A stretch of DNA of 64,000 bases from Chenopodium formosanum (GCA_024500155.1 CM044867.1:15042632-15106631); one strand, 5' to 3'; counted from the first letter of the stretch, positions 23,031-34,271 are shown. Translations and numbers: made by a program. Notes: generated by a model not told the origin, from the letters alone.

Positions 23031-24317
23031 TGAAAGGAATGGTGTCCTTCGAACAAGTGTACTATTCCGTTAGCGGGTTCAGAATTATTAGAAAGCTAAT
23101 ATATTCAGTAAGGTCAAGTGATCGGAATGCCTGGGTGGAGGCCGCTTCCGATCAGTAATATTAATGGATAATTAATGTTACAGCTTAATCTTGACTGAAC
23201 CCTTCGGGTCACACCCAAGCATTCAACAAACCGAATCAACCGAGTAATATTTATTTAGACGTCGGAAATTCGAGCTTGGAGCGTCGAAACCGAGCGTCGG
23301 AAGTCGAGTCGAAAAATAGTGAAAGACGAGACGAGAATTAGTAATAAATCAACAAAAGACCAAAATACCCCTAGCATTGGAATGCCCTAGCAAACCGAGT
23401 GCTAAGGGCATATGGCCTAGCATGGTGGCTAGCATGCGCACCAAGCCGAGCCTAGGCTGGCTGGTGCGTGCTAGCGCACCCATGCTAGCATGCTAGGCGC
23501 GCCAGCCCGCAACTGCTAGCAGCAGCAAGGCTGGCTGCCTAGCGTTGCTAGCCGAGGCACAAGGCCAGCAGCAAGCCCGCACAAGCATGCGGGGCATGCT
23601 GGCCAGCAGCAGCAGCAGCCCGCATGCTTGCTGGGCCTGCTGTGTGTGGCTGCCGTGGACAAGCACCACATGGCAGCCCACCTTGGCTGCCTTGGTGCCC
23701 AAGGGTGGGTGCCATGTGGCTTGAGGTGCATGTGTGTGTGTTGAGTGTGTTGGCCGGATATGGGAGAGGGAGTGGGGAGCAAGTTTGGTCCCCCCCTTCT
23801 CCAAATGGTCCTCACCTAACCACTCACATGAGCTTGCCACTTGTTGATTTATTACTAGCTTGATTATTAATTTTATTTTAGCTTTAAAATAAAATGGAAA
23901 AATCAAAGTATCCCACATTGATGGGAGAGCAAATGATACTCCCATCATTTCCTATAAATACCCATGTATGGGCATTGGGAATGATGCTTGAGTAAGAGTT
24001 GAAAAAGGCATCACAATTAGTGAAAACCTTTGAACTCAATATTATTACTCGGGTTTTATTGGTCGGGTCTTGCTAACCCCAAGACATTGGACCTAGTCGG
24101 TTTTGTTGGTGCGGGTGGACTTCGTTGGAGGTCTCCGTGCGAGCGGGACTTGAAGCTTTCAAGTAAGAGCTCATTTGGAGCGAAGCACGCGTCAAAGGTA
24201 ATTAGCTTAACTTAATCTTGTGATTAATTTAATTATGTTCATGGTTTTATTTATTGCGAGTGCGTTCTTGGTTTTGGGTTTATTTCCGCGGTGAGTCGGA
24301 CTCACCAAACCCCAACA
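23031..24317 (+). mobile_element. 3' LTR of copia copy 1
   Basis: It is 1287 bp and nearly identical to 14138-15455. A 31-bp deletion removes the segment following CCGAATC (near 23237). Confidence 0.95.
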
Positions 24318-26600
24318 TATGGTACTTTTGCATATCGAAGAATGCCCTTTGGATTGTGTAATGCTCCGACAACCTTTCAAAGGTGTATGATGAGCATTTT
24401 TGGGGACATGCTTGAAGAGGAAATGGAGGTTTTCATGGATGATTTTTCTGTGGGAGGTGTTTCTTTTGAGGATTACCTCAAGAATCTTGAGAGGTGCCTA
24501 GAAAGATGTGAAAAGGTCAATTTGGTGCTTAATTGGGAGAAGTGCCACTTCATGGTGGAGGAAGGGATAGTGCTTGGGCACAAGATTTCACATAAGGGCA
24601 TTGAGGTGGATAAGGCAAAGATTGATGTGATAGAAAAGCTTCCACCTCCAATAAATGTCAAGGGAGTAAGATCGTTCCTTGGTCATGCGGGTTTTTATAG
24701 GAGATTCATCAAAGACTTCTCACTCATTGCTAAGCCCCTAAATGACCTTCTTCAAAAAGATGTTGAGTTCAATTTTGATGACAAATGCTTGAAGGCATTT
24801 GATACATTGAAGAAGGCCCTAATCTCTACTCCTATTGTTCAAGGCCCAAGGTGGGACCTACCTTTTGAGTTGATGTGTGATGCAAGTGATTGGGCAATTG
24901 GAGGTGTTTTGGGACAACGGGTAGACAAGAAACTTCATGTCATTTACTATATGTCCAAGACTCTCAATGGGGCTCAAAAGAACTACACAGCAACGGAGAA
25001 GGAATTTTTGGCTATTGTGCACTCTTTTGAGAAATTCCGGTGTTACTTGTTGGGTTCCAAAACCATAGTCTTCACGGATCATGCGGCCCTCAAGTATCTC
25101 TTTGCTAAAAAAGAGTCCAAGCCAAGGTTGATTCGATGGGTTCTTGAATTACAAGCTTTTGAGATTGAGATTAGGGACAAGAAGGGTGCGGAGAATGTAG
25201 TGGCGGATCATCTTTCTCGCCTTGAAGGGGATCATATTCATGATGATGGTTTGCCAATAGAAGATAAGATGCTTGATGATTTCTTATATGCCATAGAGGT
25301 GAAGGAACTCCCATGGTATGCCGATTTGGTCAATTTTCTAGCATGTGGGGAGTTTCCACCCTCTTTCTCCAAGAATCAAAAGAGGAAGATCAAAAGAGAA
25401 GCAAGGCACTATTTGTGGGATGAGCCTATCTTATACAAACGTGGGGTTGATGGTCTACTTAGGCGTTGTGTTCCAAATGAAGAGGTGCCTAGTGTTTTAA
25501 AGATGTGCCACTCGGATCCTAGTGGTGGACACATGGGTGTTTCCAAGACCGCTACTAAAGTCCTTCAATGTGGTTTTTGGTGGCCAACTCTTTTCAAAGA
25601 TTCATGGGGCTTTGTTAAATCATGTGACCAATGTCAACGAGTTGGGAACATTTCCAAGCGAAATGAGATGCCTCAACAACCTATCCTTGAGTTGGAGGTG
25701 TTTGATGTGTGGGGAATTGACTTCATGGGACCATTTCCCTCCTCATATGGGAATCAATATATTCTTGTGGCGGTGGACTATGTTTCTAAGTGGGTTGAGG
25801 CCATTGCCTCTCCAACAAATGATCACAAGGTTGTATTGAAGTTATTCAATAAGATCATTTTTCCAAGGTTTGGTGTTCCAAAGGCGGTGATAAGTGATAA
25901 TGGATCCCATTTTGTCCATAATGCCTTTCAAAAGATGTTGAGGAAACATGGTGTGCATCAACGATTTGGGCTCCCCTATCACCCTCAAACGAGTGGCCAA
26001 GTTGAGGTTTCAAATCGTCAACTCAAGCTTATTCTTGAGAAGACGGTTGCTCGTAATAGAAAGGATTGGGCGGACAAATTGGATGATGCTCTATGGGCTT
26101 ATAGGACGGCTTTCAAGACACCAATCGGTACCACTCCATATCGCCTTGTCTATGGCAAATCATGCCATCTCCCGGTTGAGCTTGAACATCGTGCCATGTG
26201 GGCTATCAAGACGATAAATTTTGACTTAGCGAGTGCGGGAGAGAAGAGGTGGTTGGACCTTCATGAATTAGAGGAACTTCGACTTGATGCCTATGATTGT
26301 GCTAGCACTTACAAAGCTCTATTCTAAGAGGTTCACGACAAGTTGATTGAGAAAAAGGAGTTTTGTATAGGTGACAAAGTCCTCCTCTATAATTCTAGAA
26401 TGAAGTTGTTCCCCGGAAAACTCATGTCAAGATGGAGTGGTCCGTTCTTGGTAAAGGATGTTTTTGGTAATGGTGCCGTGGAAATTTCTCCTTTGGATTC
26501 CTCCTCATCGTTTAAGGTTAATGGTCATCGGCTCAAGAAGTACTTTGACAAAGTTTTTGTTGGTCTTGTCCACCATATGATTCTTTTCCAACCACCTTGA
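24318..26600 (+). pseudogene. pol: Athila-like RT (C-terminal), RNase H and integrase
   Basis: This continues the frame broken at 14137. RT resumes at TFAYRRMPFGLCNAP with the catalytic FMDD at about 24434 (the F-M-D-D form used by Athila). RNase H carries DASDWAIGG and TATEKEFLAIV. Integrase has the HHCC finger (HSDPSGGH...CDQCQ, about 25510-25640) and core residues D in GIDFMGP, D in ISDNGSHF and E in SGQVEVSNRQLK. An in-frame TAA at 26325 cuts off the last 90 codons, which include the conserved GDKVLLYNSR C-terminal motif. Without that stop the frame would end at 26600. Confidence 0.9.
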
Positions 26601-26625
26601 GTGGAGTGAAGCACGTCGAGCTAAC

Positions 26626-26661
26626 GACGTTAACCAAAAGCGCTTACGGGAGGCGACCCGG
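26626..26661 (+). other. Conserved post-integrase hairpin motif
   Basis: GACGTTAACC...AAGCGCTT is followed by CGGG-AGGCGA-CCCG (26647-26660), a 4-bp stem with a 6-base loop. Related blocks are at 1461-1496 (minus) and 44226-44258. Confidence 0.65.
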
Positions 26662-26880
26662 ATTCTCATCTCATTTTTCTTTTCTTTTCTTTTCATTTTC
26701 CTTGTTTCGTTTTTTATCTTATTTTGTGTTGGTTTTATGTTTGTTTTGTAGGTTGCCTATTGTTATCACTTGATGGAAAAAAAGGGATTTCATGAAGAGT
26801 TTAAAGTGCAGGGGAGAGGGCTCCCCGAGGGCTTGGAGAGACCTCGGGGGCCTCTCCAGTTTTCAAAGGCAAAAACAATC

Positions 26881-27230
26881 AGGAACTCCCCGCGGTTGCC
26901 CCGCGGTCTCTCCGCGAGCGCGGGGGAGTATAGAGAGGCCTCGGGAATTTGGAGAGGGCGCGGCCCTTTAAATCAGCCAAAATGTAAAAACGGATCAGGA
27001 ACTTCCCGCGGTTGCCCCGCGGTCTCTCCGCGGGCGCGGGAAGTTTTGGAGAGGGCGCGGCAAATCAGGAGAGGGCGCGGCCAACAACAGGTAAAAGTTC
27101 TTCAAAATTGGTCAGGAACTCCTCGCGGTTGCCCCGCGGTCTCTCCGCGGGCGCGGGAGAGTTCCCGAGACCGCGGGTTTATCGGGAGCGGGCGCGGCGA
27201 ACTGGGTTACATGTACCCGGACGCGGCCTC
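26881..27230 (+). repeat. 116-bp GC-rich direct repeats upstream of the env-like ORF
   Basis: Units beginning AGGAACT(C/T)C start at 26881, 26997 and 27113, exactly 116 bp apart. Each contains GCGGTTGCCCCGCGGTCTC and GCGCGGG words. The start of the unit also matches the LTR GC block at 32489-32511. Long frames here (for example 26770-27461) are a by-product of composition. Confidence 0.85.
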
Positions 27231-27845
27231 TCCCTCTCTCTCCTCTCTTATTTTCAACTTTCCTCTCTAATTTTTCCCCTTTCTCTCTCTACATACTCTC
27301 AAACCCTAACCCCAAATCATCAAATCCTTACTCCTATCTTCAAATTTCCATCAAATCTTCACAAAATCAACCTTATTTCTCCATTTTCATCACTTCTACT
27401 CAAGTTTCTCGTGGTTTTTCGGCAAATTTCGGTAGTGTGTGGTGTTCTATGCATGATTTGAGTCTCCAATCTTGGTATACTTCTAACCTTTGTATTATTC
27501 TTGTCAATTTTGCTTGATTTCTTTACATTGGTTGGTATTATCTTGATTTTGAGCATGATTTTGTGTTTCATGGCTATTTTTTGTGAAATTTGGTATTTTT
27601 GAGTGATGCTTGTTTTTCTTGATAAATCTTGCATATATTTGATGGATGATTGTTAATGTTGGTATTTGTTGTTGGAATTTTGGTTGTTGTGTTGATTGAA
27701 ACAGGTACCTTTATGTTTTTGGGGGTTTTGGTTGGATTTGAAGGAGGATTGTGCGTGTTCGAGGTGTTTGTTGTTTGATTGAGGGAGTTAGAATATTTCT
27801 TGAGCATTTTTGTGTGAGTTTGTGTGAAAAAAAAAAAGAAACAAA
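27231..27845 (+). other. Pyrimidine-rich spacer before the env-like ORF
   Basis: About 600 bp of CT-rich then AT-rich sequence lie between the repeat array and the ATG at 27846. It is a plausible 5' leader of a subgenomic or separately initiated env-like mRNA. No TATA box is convincing. Confidence 0.5.
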
Positions 27846-28859
27846 ATGAATTTGTTGAGACGTTCCAAGAGTAGCAAAAACCGCTCCACCCAATCCCCCG
27901 GCCAATCTTCTCAAGGCCAATCCTCTAACCCTAACCCACAAACACATCCCTCTAACCAAGATGACGCCCCTCCTCCTCTACCTCCTCTAAAATTGTGGAA
28001 TCGGTCTAAGCAATTGCCCATTTACAACAAAATGAAAGACCGTAGGTTTAGACCCACCCGCCACTACTTCCGTGATGATATGGCCAAGCTAGGGATAGAT
28101 AATGATCTTGAGGTTCTTCTCAACAACCTTAGCTTAGGTGAATTTTTGAAGTACAACCCCCGAACTTACTTGGAACCATCGATTGAATTTTTCTCCACTT
28201 TCGAGTTCAATTGGGTTGGGGATACCGACTACATCATCTCCTTCCAACTTTTCAACATTAAACACACAATGAACCTAGCCGAGTTTAATGTTGCCCTAGG
28301 TTTCAACCCGGATGGTGATATTTTCGAACCCCTTATCACCCTTGCCCAAAGTGAGTACAATGAGGTTTCTTGGTGGAGAACCATAGCCCACAAAAGACAT
28401 TTCGACTCTAAAACTTCCCTTGCTAGTGAGATCATTCATCCGGCCCTTAGGATCCTCCATAGAATTCTTGGGTACTCGGTTTATAGTAAGCAAGACTTGG
28501 GTAAGTTGTCTCGAGAGGAGATAATGGTATTGTGGATGGCTACTAAGCCGGAATTGGGTTCTAGGATTAACTTTGGGTACATTTTCATGGAAGGGTGCAA
28601 GGAGATCATGCACGGGGTGAAAACGGGGGAGGTTCATTGTGGGGGAATGGTGACCCGGTTGGTGAGGTATTTTAACCAAGAACGATTCTTGGAGTCTTGC
28701 ACTCCGATTGGAGGGAGTGAAGACATTTGGATCAACTTGAGGCAAGTTAACACCCTCCATTTCATCACTAGTACTAAGAGAGCCGGTACTTACTCTTGGC
28801 TAGTAAGGAATACCCACCATTGCCTTCTCCCTAACCCGATCGCTACCTCCCGAGGCTAG
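27846..28859 (+). CDS. Athila env-like/ORF3-type protein
   Basis: The 337-codon frame lies after integrase, where Athila-group elements carry their extra env-like ORF. It resembles the ATHILA ORF-1 family in layout: a basic, serine/proline-rich N-terminus (RRSKSSKNRS), then a conserved globular region with FEFNWVGDTDYIISFQLF, FNVALGF and LHRILGYSVYSKQ blocks. No signal peptide and no clear transmembrane helix are seen, so an envelope role is not shown by the sequence. The frame ends with TAG at 28857, but the +1 frame reads LPPEARNVW across this point and continues as the Q-rich frame. A single-base frameshift near 28835-28845 has therefore probably truncated a longer protein. Confidence 0.75.
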   Translation: MNLLRRSKSSKNRSTQSPGQSSQGQSSNPNPQTHPSNQDDAPPPLPPLKLWNRSKQLPIYNKMKDRRFRPTRHYFRDDMAKLGIDNDLEVLLNNLSLGEFLKYNPRTYLEPSIEFFSTFEFNWVGDTDYIISFQLFNIKHTMNLAEFNVALGFNPDGDIFEPLITLAQSEYNEVSWWRTIAHKRHFDSKTSLASEIIHPALRILHRILGYSVYSKQDLGKLSREEIMVLWMATKPELGSRINFGYIFMEGCKEIMHGVKTGEVHCGGMVTRLVRYFNQERFLESCTPIGGSEDIWINLRQVNTLHFITSTKRAGTYSWLVRNTHHCLLPNPIATSRG

Positions 28860-29598
28860 GAATGTGTGGATGGTCCTTAGGGACAATGGTAGGGTTGATG
28901 AGGATGAGATGGAGGAGGATGCTGCTTTTGTTGAGGGGGTCGGGTTAGAAGAAGTGAACGAGGAGGAGGAGGAAGGTAGAGGAGAAGAAGATGAGGAACA
29001 ACAACAACAACAACCATTTCAACAACAGCACCAACAAGGAAGGAGGAGAAGACAACAACGACAACAAGAACAACAACAACAACCGTCATACGACATTGAG
29101 CAAGATATGGCGGCTATGTGGGCGCAAATGGACCGCATGAGACTTTCCATGCATGGTATGTATTCTGATCACCAAACTCTTTCTTATCAAACTAGCGCTT
29201 TATATGATGCTAGTGTACGTAGGGGGGAGGTCGCACCCCCGGTCAACTATCCTTATGTGCCGCCCCAACAAGGGCCGGTACCTTCCCGGGGTGGTGATGG
29301 CCTCCCTACGTACCCTTATTGGCAAGGGGTTGAGAACCCCGATGTGCCAAGGCGCAACTTCCCGCCTTATGACTATAGGGCCCCGGGGGGGAGTGATTAT
29401 AGGGGTGACCCCGCCTATTATTATGTTGACCCCCGTCACCCCGAGCCCCTCGTTCAACAACCGCCCTTTGACCAATTGACCCCATCCCAACAGGACCTAT
29501 TCAAGGGTTATTACGGTTTTCCACCCGGTTTCACCGGAGGTTGGGATGGGGGCGATGGTTTTGGGGGTGATGATGGTGCCGGCCCGAGTGGCCATTAG
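28843..29598 (+). pseudogene. C-terminal, glutamine-rich continuation of the env-like ORF
   Basis: In the +1 frame relative to 27846-28859, an acidic stretch (EDEMEED, EEEEEGRGEEDEE) is followed by long glutamine runs, a predicted helix around DMAAMWAQMDRMRLSMHGMY, and a proline/tyrosine/glycine-rich tail ending at 29598. There is no independent good start codon near its beginning, so it reads best as the separated C-terminal half. The repetitive CAA/CAG codons are liable to length change. Confidence 0.6.
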
Positions 29599-31196
29599 TC
29601 CTTTTATTTGCATTTTTGTTTCCCTCTTGCTCTCCCCTTTCCCTATTTTTGCATGGTAGACGGCATCGGGGTCGATGCTTTCATTTTGTGAGGGGGGAGG
29701 GTCAAAAGGATGTGTTAGCATGGGGACGGCACCTTTGGCTCGGTGGGAAGTCTTTGATAAGGTTTTTGGTGGATCTTGCTATTTGGTCTTGTTGTTTGTT
29801 GTTGATTATTTCTTTGGATGGTGCTTTTGGGTTCTTCTATACAATTTTTGATGATGATGGGTTCTTCTAGGTTTTTGTATATAGTTAGTGTTTTCGTTTT
29901 CCTTATTGTTTGCTTTTGTGTGGAAGTTACTAACAATTTCACTTTGTATATATATAGCTTTCTTTTCTTTTACTCACCTTGTTCGTAGCTCATGCTTTGG
30001 ATTGCGGAGCCCTTTGGAGAAGCTTCTGCGAACTCTTTGGGTACTTTAATCTAGCACGGACGCTTGGTGAGACCTTTCTTATTTTACTTCTTTTTATCTT
30101 TCACTCCTTTTTATTTTTCTTGGTTGCTTAGATTAAGATTAGACTTAGGGGAAGTTGAACGGTTCGAGGATGTATGAATTTAACACCTAGTGTGTTTGGG
30201 GTCTTTGGCGATGTGGCCATTAGACCACTTGTATGTCGATTGGGATAAATTTGTTTTGATTGCATCTTTGCCTTTTCTTCTTTCTCTTTTCTTATCTTTG
30301 TCTAGGTTTTCCGTCTTTTCCTTTCTTTTCTTTTCTTTTATTCTTGTTGGTGTGAATATCTTTTTGAGGCTTTCCTTCTTACTATTTCTCTTTTTGAAAG
30401 TCGGACTTGTATGCAATGGACTTTTGCTCTTGAATAATAGTCTTCCTAGGTAATTATGGTATGCACGGTTTGAGATTACGTTTGGTTGATTTTAGGATAA
30501 AGCATGCTAAGGTAGATGTCTAGAACTAGAGGGATCATGAAGCCGGATTCTACTTGTTTGTGGCATGTTTGGTAGTTTCTCCCTATCTTCGATTTGACAA
30601 CCTTAGTGAGTTTTTGCTACAACCATGTGGGGTGTTTATTTGTTCAAGCTTTCATCACATTCTTGCATGAGCGGCATGGATCCTTGATTTTCGCAAACCT
30701 AATCTAGAATCTTAGCATATGATTCCCGAGACCGCGACCGAACTTCCTAGGAAGGACAAAGGCACCTTTTTCGGGGTGGTATTTTCATTTTTAGGATAGT
30801 TTGATTCAATTTTGTTTTTGGGTTTACATTTGCCTTCTTGCAACCATTTGAGCCTTTTCCCTTCTTTTCAAGCCACATCTTTAGATATTTGGCCTTTTGT
30901 TTCATTTTTCGTTCTTCCTTGTTTTTGTGAAGCAAATTGATCATATTTGTTGGAGTTTGTGGTGGAAAAGTTGGATATTGGGTTTCCATAAGTGCAAGAT
31001 TACATCTTTGTGAATTATGGCAAGTGCTATTGTAAAAGCCGTCCTAATTCATAAAAAGCATGGACTAATAAATTGCATTATAAAAAAAAGCCGTCCGATT
31101 TTAGCAAAAGGCAAGGACATTGCAAGTTTAAGCTTTAAAAAAAAAAAGTTGAAAAAAGTAAAATTCCAAAAATATTTTGTTGAATTCTTTCCTTCT
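29599..31196 (+). other. 3' noncoding region of the Athila-like element, first part
   Basis: About 1.6 kb without a supported gene. The segment near 30462-30540 (ATGCACGGTTTGAGA...) is recognisably related to 44850-44950 in the non-autonomous element, so this noncoding region is conserved between partners. Confidence 0.65.
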
Positions 31197-31237
31197 AAGC
31201 ATTGAGGACAATGCTTCCTTTAGCTTGGGGGGGAAAG
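31197..31237 (+). promoter_or_regulatory. Internal hairpin plus polypurine-tract module
   Basis: AAGCATTG (31197-31204), loop AGGA, CAATGCTT (31209-31216) form a perfect 8-bp hairpin. Five bases on comes AGCTTGGGGGGGAAAG (31222-31237). The architecture matches the 3' LTR-adjacent module 850 bp downstream but with a different stem. The counterpart is 45579-45619. A second G-run (AAGCTTGGGGG) follows at about 31294. Confidence 0.75.
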
Positions 31238-31935
31238 CGTTATTCCTTCACGCTTTTTGGTTTTTTTTTTTCTTGTAGAGTATAGCGTTGAATAAGCTTG
31301 GGGGTGTTAATTCATTTTTGTTTGGTGATTACTTAAAGTTTGGTGTTGAGATTTGGCCGGTCTTTGCTTCACATTTTAGGATAACCACCAAATTTTAAAA
31401 TTTTTAGCCTACATTAACCCTTCTTGCCCTACGTTACAACCTTGGGGAAAGACCTTTGGACCTAGGAGTTGAGTCTTTCATCGGTGGAGGGAATCATAAG
31501 TTGTGGACTAAGGAAAGGGGATGCGAAATCAAGATGTCGAGTAGCCTAAAACTTTGATCTTTTTCCGGTTCCTTCGCGGAATCTATGAGATGCTCACTAA
31601 GGGGAGATATGAGATTAGTAGGGGGAACGCGGTAAGATTGTATGGGATGAAGGTGGAGTGTGATAACTAGTTCCTATGCTTAGCATATTTATGTTTCAAT
31701 CAACCTTAGGTATCTTTTAACGTGCATACCATAATTCGCTTTAGAAAGGGTGTTATTCATTTGTACTATAGTCTCTTTGTAAAGTCCATTTCATAAAGAT
31801 TTTATTTCCTTTTTCTTCTTTGTGCTTTTCCCTTGGTTTGCCTCTTGGGGGTTTGGTGGAGAGTTATGGGTAAACTCTTTGGAAACCCATACGAGAGCAT
31901 CACTCGTCCTCTTGAGCGATCTAGGGGTTCAAAAT

Positions 31936-31980
31936 GGCTTGTTGTAGCTAAAAACAACCGTGATTCCTACGACAGTGAGT
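31936..31980 (+). other. 45-bp noncoding block identical to 46317-46361
   Basis: All 45 bases, from GGCTTGTTGTAGC to GACAGTGAGT, match the non-autonomous element although the surrounding sequence is only moderately similar. It lies about 105 bp before the 3' polypurine tract. Confidence 0.85.
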
Positions 31981-32046
31981 CCTAGTGTAAAATCTTACCC
32001 CTCTTTTTCTTTTTATTTGTCCCCTCAATTACCTTCTTGGCCTTTG

Positions 32047-32111
32047 TTTTGCTCGGGACGAGCAAAAGTCTAGCTTGGGGGAATTTGATGAGTGTCATTT
32101 ATGGCACTCAT
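32047..32111 (+). promoter_or_regulatory. 3' polypurine tract flanked by two hairpins
   Basis: TTTTGCTCG (32047-32055), loop GGA, CGAGCAAAA (32059-32067) form a 9-bp hairpin. The polypurine tract AGCTTGGGGGAATT occupies 32072-32085 and the LTR starts at 32086. The LTR start itself folds: ATGAGTGTCAT (32088-32098), loop TT, ATGGCACTCAT (32101-32111), 11 pairs with one T-G wobble. Confidence 0.8.
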
Positions 32112-33710
32112 AGGGTAGTCTTTTAGGTTATTTCTTTCCCTCTTTGTTGCTTTCTTCTCTTAGTTTTGGTTCTTTTTCCTTTAGTTTCTCCCTTTTCCTC
32201 TTTTCTATTTGTTTCTCGTGTTTTTATCGTGTTTTCCTTTATTTTGCAGTTTTTCCCTTTTATTTCCTTCTTTTGTTTACTTGTGTAGGTATTGTGAGTT
32301 TCACCTCAGCAAAGGATACAATTCGGGACCTCAAGGATCAAGCAAGGAAGAATCATTGGGCTAGAGAGGGCTTAGAGAGGCCTTAGAGAGGCCTCGGAGA
32401 GGTCTCTAAGGCATTGCTGCTGGCCGCGGGCGCTGGTCATCAAGCCGCGGGCGCGGGTCTTTTGGAGAGGAACTGCCAAAAAATTGGCAGGAACTCCCCG
32501 CGGTTGCCCCAAGGGCTTCCCGCGGGCGCGGGCGAAATGGAAAGGTCTCTCCACTCAGAGAGACCGCGGCCCCCTGATCTGCCTTTGGGAGCAGGGGATT
32601 TAGCCGCGGGCGCGGATCTTCTACCCGCGGGTGCGGGCCCCTGATGCCGCGGGCGCGGGTTCTGCCCAGATGGCCGCGGAGGGTTCCGTACCCATTTTCC
32701 CGCGGGCGCGGGTTTAGCGGGAGAGACCGCGGGAGCTGCCGATTTCTTCTTTGTTTATAAATAGAGTTGTATTTCCTTTTTAAAGAAAATTTTTTTTAGA
32801 TAATATTCATTAGCTTAATTTTAGAGAGAGAAGTTAGGGAGAAGATAGAGAGAATTTGTTAGCTTTGGATTTGTAACTCAACATTTGATCAATCAAGTTT
32901 GGATTTCTTCATCAATTTTAGTGAGATCTTCTTCTTTCCTTAATCTTTACTTACTTGTTAATTGTTTCTTTGCTTGATGTTTGTTTTTTCTTGGAATTTA
33001 GTTGTGATAATATTGAATACTTTGATTTCTATTGGATTTTGATTTAGAATGATGATCAATGCAATTTCTAGTTATTTGTTCTTGAATTTCATCATGATTA
33101 GTGAGTAATTTAGTTGCTAGGGAAGGGGGGAAGCATGTTTGATTGATGGAAATGCTAGTTGAAGCTCTTGATTGGTTGATTTGTTGCAATTAATTTGGTT
33201 GACATAGTTTTGCATGAGATTGATTAGACTAGGATTGATCACCCTATAAGATTAATCTATATTGCATTGCAACTCTTAATGACATGACCAATTGATTTAA
33301 AAGTTGCTTTAATTGATTGAGTTTGTTTATGATTCTTCTTGGTTTGCCTTTCATAGTGACCACTAGATTGGCCTATAGGAGATAGTATTTGAACTTTCTT
33401 GATTGCTACTATCGTTTGTCCATTGCAAACATTTGAACTAATTGAATAAGTTTTAATCTAGCATTATCATTGGTTTTGCATGTGGAACCCATCTCCCTAG
33501 TGTTTAGACTTTTGATCTAGTTCATTTAGTACCAACCGATATCTCATTCTCATCTCCGAGGTAGCTTGACTTAGACTTAGGTTTTCATCATTGCATTCCC
33601 TTGGGATCGACCCTTAACTTACCCTATATTCATATAAGGTTGGTTAGGTGTTTACAAATTTAGTTTGGCTAGGGGAAAGGGTAGGAACGACATGCATTTT
33701 CCCCTTGTCA
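32086..33710 (+). mobile_element. 3' LTR of Athila-like element
   Basis: It is 1625 bp, the complete form of the LTR. The GC block is at about 32405-32740, TATA box at 32756 and end TTGTCA at 33710, followed by TSD TGAGG. Confidence 0.95.
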
Positions 33711-34271
33711 TGAGGTAGTGACGACTTCGGCCAGGTGCATTGACGCCTTTCGCAGCCAGCTTGTGAGGTTGCGGAACCGTGCTACCTGTTGTAGCAACGA
33801 CGCTGAGGAGGTATTACTTTTACTTTCACTGCTTTTGGCTTTATTTTCGTTGCATTTGCTAACTTTGATTTACTTTTGCAGGGGCAGCCTATTCCTTCTC
33901 CACGCACTCGATCGAGGCCCGAGTCTAGGAGGGAGACTACTAGATCCGACTTGAGGCGTCGCCGGACTACTTCGGGTGGCCGAGGTGGTCATTCTGAGGC
34001 CGCCGCTGTAGAGGATTCGGCGTCATCACCTGAGGATATTCCGACCGGGCCGACCGTTCGAGGTGGGATGGGTGGTGGGACATACGAGTTTGGCTCGTCG
34101 TCGTAGCAACCTTTGCAGCCCCAGCCTCTTTCCGTCGGCTTTCAGGGTGAGGTTAGGTGGCCGGGTCCTGAGCTGCAGTTTGCGCCGTCGGGTGGTCCAG
34201 GGGACGATGATGGACATACTTCGCGGAGTAGGGCATTTATCGATACATTTCGCATTCCTCGCGACTTGTGA
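33711..34271 (+). pseudogene. PMD gene, 3' exons
   Basis: This continues the gene interrupted at 9183. Exon 5 resumes after the duplicated TGAGG (EVVTTSARCIDAFRSQLVRLR) and ends at about 33810 with a GT donor. The last exon starts after TTTTGCAG at 33881 (GQPIPSPRTRSRPES). It encodes an arginine-rich, then acidic and glycine-rich tail. A TAG at 34104 interrupts a frame that otherwise continues for 55 codons to TGA at 34269, so the TAG is probably a mutated CAG. A basic, low-complexity C-terminus is common in transposon-associated PMD proteins. Confidence 0.7.

Larger units (their letters stand above)
14138..24317 (+). mobile_element. Ty1/copia LTR retrotransposon, copy 1
   Basis: The element is bounded by LTRs starting TGAAAGGAATGG and ending CCCCAACA, with TATGG duplicated at 14133-14137 and 24318-24322. 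It has an initiator-tRNA-Met-like primer site, an unusually long 2.7 kb leader, one gag-pol frame in copia order (gag, protease, integrase, RT, RNase H) and a polypurine tract. The full length is 10,180 bp. The LTRs differ by about 8 substitutions plus one 31-bp deletion. The same family occurs again at 48832-58855 in reverse orientation. Its lineage within copia (Angela, TAR or Tork type) cannot be settled by eye. Confidence 0.95.
9184..33710 (+). mobile_element. Athila-like Ty3/gypsy LTR retrotransposon with env-like ORF
   Basis: Both ends are exact: LTRs with TG...CA termini flanked by the 5-bp duplication TGAGG at 9179-9183 and 33711-33715. Between the LTRs lie a tRNA-Asp primer site, gag, protease, RT, RNase H, integrase, an env-like ORF and a polypurine tract. 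After removing the copia element inside it, the length is about 14.3 kb. The LTRs differ by about 14 substitutions over 1.3 kb by hand count, plus three deletions in the 5' LTR, so the insertion is fairly young. The coding region is nevertheless broken by a frameshift, two or more stops and the copia insertion. It sits in exon 5 of the PMD gene. Confidence 0.93.

Noticed and set aside
26770..27461. Arg/Gly/Ser-rich frames in the GC array
   Set aside because: They follow the 116-bp repeat composition, overlap in different phases and have no domain.
30190..30453. Small hydrophobic frame in the 3' noncoding region of the Athila-like element
   Set aside because: It lies in a T-rich tract, has no counterpart in the non-autonomous element, and no protein similarity is recognised.
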